Made by a program: the position numbers and the translations under genes | Source of the DNA: Arthrobacter pascens | GTDB taxonomy: Bacteria; Actinomycetota; Actinomycetes; Actinomycetales; Micrococcaceae | Length of the DNA: 64,000 nt | Assembly (NCBI RefSeq): GCF_017052465.1 | Contig: NZ_JAFHKT010000141.1 | Coordinates: 1 to 64,000 of the forward strand | Reading direction: 5' to 3' | The notes under the pieces: generated by a model | What the model was told of the DNA's origin: nothing | The model's input: only the letters and a program-made list of their open reading frames with translations | The model's database searches: none | Part shown: piece by piece, positions 57,482 to 64,000 of the stretch | Numbering within the stretch: the first letter of the stretch is position 1 | Layout of the letters: each line of letters starts with the position of its first letter

Positions 57482-60433
57482 TCAGCCGGCAGGCTTGAGG
57501 GCAGTACGCCAGGCGGCGACGGCTTTGGCGCTGCTGAAGGTCCAGGTGGCGGTGCCCGAGGAGCCGGCAGTGGGCTGGGTCCGGTCCGCTTGTTGGGCGA
57601 CCTGGCCGCCGCTGGTTTCCCAGCGTTCCGTCCAACCAGCGGGTGGCGTGGCAGCGGGGCTGGAGCTGTCGAAGCCGAAGCCGCCGATCAGCAGGGCCCC
57701 GTTGCGCGTTGTGGTCACGCTGGGCACGGCGATGCTGGTGGCCGAAAAAGTGGCGTTGACGGCGGTGGCCACGGTGCTGTCCAGCGGCGTGCTGGTGTTG
57801 ACGCCCGTATAGGCCGTGATGCCGCCGCCCCACTTCACCGCGGTGCTCAGCGTCCACGTGTAGGTCGCGGGATCAGACGCGCCGGCAACCCGGTAGTAGG
57901 CGAACGCCCGCGCGCCGCTGCCGATCGAGAGCCCGTTGGTGATCGCGGTCCAACCGGCGGGGACAGCGGCGGTGGGGTTCTTGTCCGCGGTGAACGAGGC
58001 GACCAGGACATCGCCGGCGGCCCGGCCGGCGGGTGCGGGCAGGGCGACGGTGGTAGTCACAGTTTCCGTGGACGCGGTCCTGAAGCTGCGCATCGCGATC
58101 CCGGGTGACGTGCCACCGCCCGGATCCACGGTGATCGTCCGGGTGCTGGACGTCGAGCCGGCAGCGTTGGTCGCCGTCAGCCTCGCGGTGTAGCTCCCGG
58201 CCGAGGTGTAGGTGTGGGAGGGATTCTGCGCGGTGGCCGTGCCGCCGTCGCCGAACTCCCACGCCCACGACGTCGGGTTGCCGGTGGAGGTATCGGTGAA
58301 GTTCACCGCCAAAGGCACCGTGCCCGACGTCGGCGACGCAGTGAAGGACGCCACCGGCGCAGTGCCGCCCGGCGGGTCCACCGTGATCGTCCTGGTGCTC
58401 GACGTCGAGCCGGCAGCATTGGTCGCGGTCAGCCGTGCGGTGTACGTCCCGGCGGTGGCATACGTGTGCGACGGGTTCTGCACGGTGGCCGTCTCGCCGT
58501 CGCCGAACTCCCACGCCCACGACGTCGGGTTGCCGGTGGAGGTATCGGTGAAGCTCACCGCCAACGGCACCGTGCCCGACGTCGGCGACGCGGTGAAGGA
58601 CGCCACGGGGGCGGTGCCGCCCGGCGGGTCCACTGTGATCGTCCTGGTGCTCGACGTCGAGCCGGCAGCGTTGGTCGCCGTCAGCCTCGCGGTATAGGTC
58701 CCGGCCGCGGTATACGTGTGCGACGGGTTCTGCACGGTGGCCGTCTCGCCGTCGCCGAACTCCCACGCCCACGCCGTCGGGCCGCCGGTGGAGGTATCGG
58801 TGAAGTTCACCGCCAAAGGCACCGTGCCCGACGTCGGCGACGCAGTGAAGGACGCCACCGGCGCAGTGCCGCCGGGCGGGGGCGCCGTGGCAGGCACGTC
58901 CTTGAGCGGGACATACTTCAGGTTTGACGAAGTCCCTCCGGAGTTGGTGTCATCGTGGACTACGAGCAGCCCCTGCTCGAACTGCGGCCCGGCATTCAGA
59001 GGGGTGACGTCGACGCCGTCGGAGCCCGTCACCGCGTCGATGGTCCCGTTGGCACCGAGGCTGAACTTCGTGAGAAAGGCGTTGCCGCCCGCACGGTCAT
59101 AGACGGCTATCGTGGAATCGCCCTGGCTGGAGACGAACAGGCGCCCCGTACCGTTCGGACCGTACTCGATGCTCATCCCCTCGATGTCAGCCACGAGCCG
59201 GCCCCCGCCGGCGGTGTCGACAGAGACGCGGGTCTCCCCGGTGTCTGGTTCGGCCCCGTATTTCCAGAGAGCCACGTCCTCCTCACCAACGTAGAGGTGG
59301 CCCAGGTCGTCATCAGCGACACAGCCCTCGGTGCTGCTGCCGATCGGCAGCGTCCTGACAAGGGCGGCGTCGACCTGGCCGGCCCCGTTGTCGAACAGTT
59401 CGAATTGCTGGATGGTCCCTGACACGAAGGGCGTGACGAATGCATAGAATTTGCCGCTGAGCTTGCTGTGGTAAAGGCAGAAACCATAGTTGGGCGCAAA
59501 GGTCGAGATGCTGCGGGCAGCCACCGGCGACAGGGTTCTGGTCACAGTATCCAGGGAATACAGGGCCAGAGTGTTGTTCGTCCGGTTGTTTGCCCCGACC
59601 AGCACCATGGACGCCCCCGACGACGGGAAGCCCGTTCTCAGGTCAACGTTGCCGATGTTCCCGTCCCCCCGGAACTGGATCAGACTGCCGTCCATGCCGA
59701 ACACTCCGATACCGCCGCCCGACGGCACCTTCTTGTCGGCAACCACCACACTGTTGGCCGGATTTTCCGGATCTATCCAAATGGCAGAGTCATCCGAGGT
59801 GTCCCCCGAACCCGAAAAGCCAACGGTCTCGACTACCGGCAGCACAGTCGGGATGGTGGGCTGCGGCGGCGAATCGTAGGTAATAACGAGTTGAGGTCGC
59901 TGGGAAGCCTCACGGGAGGCCAGGCTGCCCTGTATGCCGGGGGTCGTGTTGAGCCCGAAACTGACGCTGCCGGAACTGGGAACAGAACTGGCCGGCAGGG
60001 TTGCACTGATGTACTGGCCCGAGCGCAGCACACCTGACCGGGAAAGCTCCATATCCTGCCACGGAGGCTGGTTTGCCGAAGTCACGGTCGTCTCGCCCCA
60101 GTCGTTGCTGGCCGGGTGCACAATCAGGTTCCCGTTCTTCGAAATTCTCGAGTAGACCCTCAGGACCACATTGGTGATGCTGCTCCCCTCTGGCAGTGAA
60201 ACATTGAAACGCACCAGCACACGGTTCGAGTTCTGCGAGACCGTCAAGGACGTAGCGGAACCAAAGTTGCTGTTGGGCGACGACGTCGACAGATACGTGT
60301 CCGCGGCCGCGTTGAGGATAACGGTGGTGGGCGCGGCGACGGCCGTCCCGGGGCCGCCGAGCAAGGCCACGACGGCGACGACGGCCAGCGCGAGCAGCGC
60401 CGCCACAGACGTTCTGGTACGGGTGGTGGCCAT
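57482..60433 (-). CDS. Secreted DNRLRE + beta-propeller phytase + PKD x3 + C-terminal module
   Basis: 983 residues. Signal peptide to about 34. A DNRLRE/CBM96-like beta domain (36-186, ADTYLSTSSPNSNFG) is followed by a beta-propeller phytase (about 200-530) with TSDDSAIWIDPENPANSVVV, GNVDLRTGFP, STEGCVADDDLGHLYVGEED and WKYGAEPDTGETR. Three PKD domains of 84 residues and the shared C-terminal module complete it. Beta-propeller phytases remove phosphate from calcium phytate, so this is a surface or secreted phosphate-scavenging enzyme. It starts 1 bp after the stop of the copper oxidase gene, so both are one operon. Confidence 0.9.
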   Translation of the reverse strand: MATTRTRTSVAALLALAVVAVVALLGGPGTAVAAPTTVILNAAADTYLSTSSPNSNFGSATSLTVSQNSNRVLVRFNVSLPEGSSITNVVLRVYSRISKNGNLIVHPASNDWGETTVTSANQPPWQDMELSRSGVLRSGQYISATLPASSVPSSGSVSFGLNTTPGIQGSLASREASQRPQLVITYDSPPQPTIPTVLPVVETVGFSGSGDTSDDSAIWIDPENPANSVVVADKKVPSGGGIGVFGMDGSLIQFRGDGNIGNVDLRTGFPSSGASMVLVGANNRTNNTLALYSLDTVTRTLSPVAARSISTFAPNYGFCLYHSKLSGKFYAFVTPFVSGTIQQFELFDNGAGQVDAALVRTLPIGSSTEGCVADDDLGHLYVGEEDVALWKYGAEPDTGETRVSVDTAGGGRLVADIEGMSIEYGPNGTGRLFVSSQGDSTIAVYDRAGGNAFLTKFSLGANGTIDAVTGSDGVDVTPLNAGPQFEQGLLVVHDDTNSGGTSSNLKYVPLKDVPATAPPPGGTAPVASFTASPTSGTVPLAVNFTDTSTGGPTAWAWEFGDGETATVQNPSHTYTAAGTYTARLTATNAAGSTSSTRTITVDPPGGTAPVASFTASPTSGTVPLAVSFTDTSTGNPTSWAWEFGDGETATVQNPSHTYATAGTYTARLTATNAAGSTSSTRTITVDPPGGTAPVASFTASPTSGTVPLAVNFTDTSTGNPTSWAWEFGDGGTATAQNPSHTYTSAGSYTARLTATNAAGSTSSTRTITVDPGGGTSPGIAMRSFRTASTETVTTTVALPAPAGRAAGDVLVASFTADKNPTAAVPAGWTAITNGLSIGSGARAFAYYRVAGASDPATYTWTLSTAVKWGGGITAYTGVNTSTPLDSTVATAVNATFSATSIAVPSVTTTRNGALLIGGFGFDSSSPAATPPAGWTERWETSGGQVAQQADRTQPTAGSSGTATWTFSSAKAVAAWRTALKPAG
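58119..58874 (-). repeat. Three 252-bp tandem repeats encoding PKD domains
   Basis: The segment beginning near GGCGGGTCCA recurs at 58371 and 58623, and a slightly diverged unit starts near 58119, giving a 252-bp (84-codon) period. Long stretches of the last two units are identical in DNA, indicating recent duplication or gene conversion. Confidence 0.75.
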
Positions 60434-60434
60434 G

Positions 60435-63400
60435 TCAGCTGGCCGGCTTCAGGGCGGTGCGCCAGGCGGCGACGGCCTTGGCGCTGCTGAAGGTCCAGGT
60501 CGCGGTGCCGGTGGCGCCAGCGGCGGGCTGGGTCCGGTCGGCCTGTTCGGCGACCTGGCCTCCGCTGGTTTCCCAGCGTTCGGTCCAGCCGGTGGGCGCG
60601 GTCGCCGCGGGGCTGGAACTGTCGAACCCGAGGCCGCCGATCAGCAGCGCCCCGTTGCTCGCCGTGGTCACGCCGGGAACGGCGATGCTGGTCGCGGTAT
60701 AGGTGGTGTTGACGGCGGTGGCCACGGCGCTGTCCAGCGGCGTCGTGGTGTTGACACCCGTATAGGCCGTGATGCCGCCGCCCCACTTCACCGCGGTGCT
60801 GAGTGTCCAGGTGTAGGTCGCGGGGTCGGAGGAGCCGGCAACCCGGTAGTAGGCGAAGACGCGGGCGCCGCTGCTGATCGAGAGCCCGTTGGTGATCGCG
60901 GTCCAGCCGGCCGGGACGGCGGCGGTGGGGTTCTTGTCCGCGGTGAACGAGGCCACCAGCACATCCCCGGCCGTGATGCCGGCAGGCGCCGGGAGGCTGA
61001 CGGTGGTGGTGGCGGTTTCGGTGGACGCGGTCCGTGAGCTGCGCAGCGTGATCCCGGGTGGTGGTGTGCCGCCGCCGGGATCGACCGTGATGGTCCGTGT
61101 GCTGGACGTGGAGCCGCCCGCGTTGGTCGCTGTCAGCCGGGCCGTGTACGTCCCGGCCGCAGTGTAGGTGTGGGACGCGTTCTGCGTTGTCGCCGTGTCG
61201 CCGTCGCCGAAGTCCCAGGCCCACGACGTCGGGCCGCCGGTGGAGGTATCGGTGAAGCCCACCGGCAACGGCACCGTGCCCGACGTGGGCGTGGCGGTGA
61301 ACGAAGCGACCGGGGCCGTCGGATCCGGCGGTGGCACTACGGTCCCCGCGGGCTTGAGGGCGGTCCGCCAGGCGGCAACGGCCTTGGCGCTGCTGAAAGT
61401 CCAGGTGGCGGTACCGCTGGCGCCGGCGGTCGTCTGGGTCCGGTCGGCCTGTTCGGCGATCTGGCCGCCGGCGACGGTCTCCCAGCGCTCCGTCCAGCCC
61501 GTCGGCGGGGTGGTCCCGGGTGTGGAACTGTCAAAGCCGAGGCCGCCGACCAGCATCGCGCCGTTGCTCGCGGTTGTCACGCTGGGGACCGCAATGCTCG
61601 TGGCTCTGTAAGTTGTGCTGACGGCGGTGGCGACCGCACTGTCAAGAGGGGTGGTGGTGTCGACGCCGCGGTACGCCGTGACCCCGGCGCCCCACTTCAC
61701 CGCGGTGCTCAGCGTCCAGGTGTAGGTGGCAGGGTCAGCCGAGCCGACGACGCGGTAGTAGGCGAAAACCCGTGCGCCGCTGCTGATCGAGAGTCCGTTG
61801 ACGATCGCGGTCCAGCCCGCCGGAACGGCCACCGTGGGGTTTTTGTCCGCGGTAAAGGAGGCGACCAGGACATCGCCGGCCGTGGCACCGGCGGGCTTGG
61901 TCAATGCCACGGTGGTGCTGGCTGTTGTTGCATTTGCGGTGGTTGAGCTGACCGCCGTCACCGTCCCGGAGGACGGAGGCGGAGGCGGTTGCTGGGCAGC
62001 GATATTGATGGTTGAGGCGACGCTGGGCACCCCGGTGGCGTCCACGGCAAAGAGCAGGTAATTGCCCGGCACCAGCACACCGGTATCCGCCGGCAAGGCC
62101 AGCGACGCGGTGTTGCCCGAGACGGCGGTTGCGGTCAGCGGGATCCGCCGCTGGTCGGTGTTCACGGTGTGGGTCACCGTACTCATCCGCATCAGCGAGA
62201 AATTGGTGGTCGGCGAACCTGTGGTCACGGAAATCGTGCTGCCGGGCGCGGCGGTGGCCGGTGCGCTCACAATCTCCGGCCGGACACGCGCGCTGCCGTC
62301 GGCGTTCAGCAGGTAGGGCGGGGTGAAGATCTCTCCGTCGAGATGGTTGGTGGTGCACTCGCCGTCGCACAGCCCGCCGCCGCCGACGAAGACCCGGGCG
62401 TCCGGGAGCAGCACGGCCACACTGTGGTACGTCCGCGGAATGGCCATCTGGGCCAGGGTCGTCCACTGCCCGGTCTCCGGGTTCCAGATTTCCGGAGCCA
62501 TCCTGGCACCCGTGTCGGTGAACTGGACGGGGGTGGCCTGGCCGCCGACCACGAGCACCTGGCCGTCGGGCAGCGCGACGCCGTTCGCGAAGGAGCGGCT
62601 GAAAGCCATGTCCGCGGTCCGGGCCGCGGTGGCTCCGTTGTTGATGTCGATGGTGTACGCCCGCGCCGTGGCAGGGGTGTTCTTGTAGGCGGTCGCCCCG
62701 CCCATGGTGAGGATCTTGCCGACGTCGTACATCACGGCGTCACCGTTCATCGCGTGTGCACTGTCGGACCGCAGCCCGGCTGAGGCGATGCTGCCGGCGC
62801 CGGTGGTGGAGATCCAGTTCATCTGGCGGCTCGGCCCGGCGTGGAACACGCGGCCGCCAGGGGCGGCGAACAGCCAGGGGTGATTGTCGGCATGGTGTTC
62901 TGCAGGGTCATCGGTAACGATGTTGTCGACCAGCACGTTCGGCAGAGTTCGCCAGCCGCCGGCCTCGGACCATACCTCGCCGTGCTTGTTGCCGATGCCG
63001 CCTGACCATGACCCGCCGATGGTGAACACCTCATTGCTGGACGTGGTGACGTTGGACTGGTAGCCCCGGGCGATTTTCATGGCCGGCCCCGCGGTCCAGG
63101 TGTTCGTCCCCGGGTTGTAGAGGGTGGTTTTGGAGCTGTTGCTGCCGCCGCTGATCAGGATGCGCCCGTCCGGCAGCATCGAGGTCCCGGGGCAGAACAT
63201 GTCGTGGCCGGTGTTGGCCACCTGGGTCTGGCTCACGGCTCCGGTGGTGAGGTTCAGGATGGACGTCTGGGTGTATCCGTTGCTGCCGCCGAAGGTGGTG
63301 GGCGAATAGGCGGACCAGGTCAGCAGCTTGTTGCCGGGAAGCAGCGCCGCCGCGGCCGGGACGAGCGGGAAGTTGATGGTCGGACCCCAGGATCCCGACG

Positions 63401-64000
63401 ACCCCGTTGCCACTGCCTGGGTTGTCAGGTTGCCGCTGCCCTGGCCGACCAGGTTGATCTCCGTGGCGCTGCTCCAGGAGCCGCGGTTGCCGGCTTCGGT
63501 GGTGGCCCGCAGCCGGACGTAGCGCGCCGACGCCGCCGCGAACGTCGCAGTTTTCTCGGCACTGCTGTCCGCCCAGGTGCCGTGGGCCACCGGGGCGCCC
63601 CACGTGGTGCCGTTCGTGCTCACCGTGATCTCGAAGCTGCCGATCCGCCCGTTCTCGACGTCGGCACGTGGGAGATAGCGGAAGCCGGTGATGTTTTGCG
63701 TCACCTTGGTGTCGATGGTGAGAGTATGCGGCAGCGGTACAGCAGGCGCCGAGCCCTTGCTCTGCCAGAACGTCACGGGGTCCCCGTCAAGGACGTTGGC
63801 GGCCCGGCCGCTCCCGCCCGAAACCTCTTCGTCGCTGGCCGCAACCGTCCATCCGTCCCGGGGCAACGGAGGCGGAGCCGGCTCCATCGCGGCGGCCGGT
63901 AGTGCAGGGTTGTGCTCGTGTGTGCCGTTCGCAGTCGAGGAGTCGTGCGCCACCAAGTGCGCGTCCGTCCGGCTCCATGCCACGGATCCTCCGAGCAGCA
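60435..64000 (-). CDS. Secreted galactose-oxidase-like copper radical oxidase with PKD and two C-terminal modules (partial)
   Basis: The 5' end lies outside the window: the frame is open to base 64000, and upstream of GTG 63983 it reads LLGGSVAWS, the end of a signal peptide. Order: F5/8-type (CBM32) domain, kelch propeller, DUF1929-like domain, module A, PKD, module B. The Cys-Tyr cofactor and copper site are complete: Cys in DMFCPGTSML, Tyr in RGYQSNV, stacking Trp in GSWSGG, Tyr-His in RTYHSVAVLLPD, His in VTHTVNTDQRR. It oxidises primary alcohols or aldehydes, making hydrogen peroxide. Substrate unknown; GlxA-like roles are possible. Confidence 0.9.
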   Translation of the reverse strand, partial: LLGGSVAWSRTDAHLVAHDSSTANGTHEHNPALPAAAMEPAPPPLPRDGWTVAASDEEVSGGSGRAANVLDGDPVTFWQSKGSAPAVPLPHTLTIDTKVTQNITGFRYLPRADVENGRIGSFEITVSTNGTTWGAPVAHGTWADSSAEKTATFAAASARYVRLRATTEAGNRGSWSSATEINLVGQGSGNLTTQAVATGSSGSWGPTINFPLVPAAAALLPGNKLLTWSAYSPTTFGGSNGYTQTSILNLTTGAVSQTQVANTGHDMFCPGTSMLPDGRILISGGSNSSKTTLYNPGTNTWTAGPAMKIARGYQSNVTTSSNEVFTIGGSWSGGIGNKHGEVWSEAGGWRTLPNVLVDNIVTDDPAEHHADNHPWLFAAPGGRVFHAGPSRQMNWISTTGAGSIASAGLRSDSAHAMNGDAVMYDVGKILTMGGATAYKNTPATARAYTIDINNGATAARTADMAFSRSFANGVALPDGQVLVVGGQATPVQFTDTGARMAPEIWNPETGQWTTLAQMAIPRTYHSVAVLLPDARVFVGGGGLCDGECTTNHLDGEIFTPPYLLNADGSARVRPEIVSAPATAAPGSTISVTTGSPTTNFSLMRMSTVTHTVNTDQRRIPLTATAVSGNTASLALPADTGVLVPGNYLLFAVDATGVPSVASTINIAAQQPPPPPSSGTVTAVSSTTANATTASTTVALTKPAGATAGDVLVASFTADKNPTVAVPAGWTAIVNGLSISSGARVFAYYRVVGSADPATYTWTLSTAVKWGAGVTAYRGVDTTTPLDSAVATAVSTTYRATSIAVPSVTTASNGAMLVGGLGFDSSTPGTTPPTGWTERWETVAGGQIAEQADRTQTTAGASGTATWTFSSAKAVAAWRTALKPAGTVVPPPDPTAPVASFTATPTSGTVPLPVGFTDTSTGGPTSWAWDFGDGDTATTQNASHTYTAAGTYTARLTATNAGGSTSSTRTITVDPGGGTPPPGITLRSSRTASTETATTTVSLPAPAGITAGDVLVASFTADKNPTAAVPAGWTAITNGLSISSGARVFAYYRVAGSSDPATYTWTLSTAVKWGGGITAYTGVNTTTPLDSAVATAVNTTYTATSIAVPGVTTASNGALLIGGLGFDSSSPAATAPTGWTERWETSGGQVAEQADRTQPAAGATGTATWTFSSAKAVAAWRTALKPAS

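Noticed and set aside
58119..58874. Regular DNA repeats as a possible CRISPR array
   Set aside because: The period is 252 bp, in frame, and encodes PKD domains; there are no short repeats with unique spacers and no cas genes.
1..64000. tRNA genes, riboswitches and complete rRNA genes
   Set aside because: None could be recognised by reading either strand; only the rRNA leader at the left edge is supported.

Overview
The window is high-GC actinobacterial DNA. Several signs point to Arthrobacter, Pseudarthrobacter or a close Micrococcaceae relative: strong G/C at third codon positions, ATGA-type stop/start overlaps, an actinobacterial rRNA-leader motif at the left edge, scattered copies of a 15-22 nt intergenic repeat (core GAGCYTGTCGAAACC), and a GH91 difructose-anhydride locus of the kind known from Arthrobacter. 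No phage genes, transposases, CRISPR arrays, tRNAs or complete rRNAs were seen. This is chromosome with accessory metabolic islands, several of which show recent duplication and decay.

Layout. (1) 1-480: promoter and leader of an rRNA operon read leftward out of the window. (2) 0.5-11.7 kb: a short hypothetical protein, a soluble Ser/Thr kinase, a large multicopper oxidase coupled to a His-rich 26-residue leader ORF, PspC, a DnaQ-fold protein lacking most catalytic acids, SRPBCC, PhoD phosphatase, a membrane protein, cyclopropane-fatty-acid synthase, a DJ-1/PfpI protein and small hypotheticals. (3) 11.8-31.3 kb: an amine/amino-acid catabolic island. A leftward operon (HAD protein, FAD amine oxidase, aldehyde dehydrogenase, tartrate/malate-type dehydrogenase, 2-hydroxyacid dehydrogenase) diverges from a rightward operon (polar amino-acid ABC importer, sarcosine-oxidase-like flavoenzyme, GabT, GabD, GntR). 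A second binding protein-permease-GntR set follows with no ATPase gene. A shared GntR-type operator built on ATTGTTGACAAT recurs six times, in several places over the -35 hexamer. The edges carry decayed genes: a frameshifted small gene, an aspartase tail and an N-terminally truncated aminotransferase.

(4) 31.4-36.5 kb: glycogen-debranching-type glucosidase, then gluconate uptake and phosphorylation (gntP, gntK) divergent from a GntR regulator, with a nested dyad between them. (5) 36.9-41.8 kb: an exported protein, a bilirubin-oxidase/CotA-type multicopper oxidase and a lipoprotein, bracketed by two csp-related terminator copies; then the real cspA, a TfoX-like protein and a small membrane protein. 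(6) 41.8-46.8 kb: GH15 enzyme, a membrane-anchored hypothetical protein, a Tat/lipoprotein beta-lactamase-fold hydrolase and a membrane-anchored HNH nuclease.

(7) 46.8-54.2 kb: a fructan-derived sugar locus. An ABC importer and a LacI repressor accompany a GH32 fructosidase and a GH91 enzyme that both lack signal peptides. This suggests import of difructose anhydride III and intracellular conversion to inulobiose and fructose. (8) 54.8-64.0 kb: three large secreted proteins (calcineurin-like phosphatase, DNRLRE plus beta-propeller phytase, galactose-oxidase-like copper radical oxidase). All share PKD domains and a roughly 200-residue C-terminal module that I could not name, present four times. 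Together with PhoD they suggest extracellular phosphate and carbohydrate scavenging, and with the two multicopper oxidases a notable copper-enzyme content.
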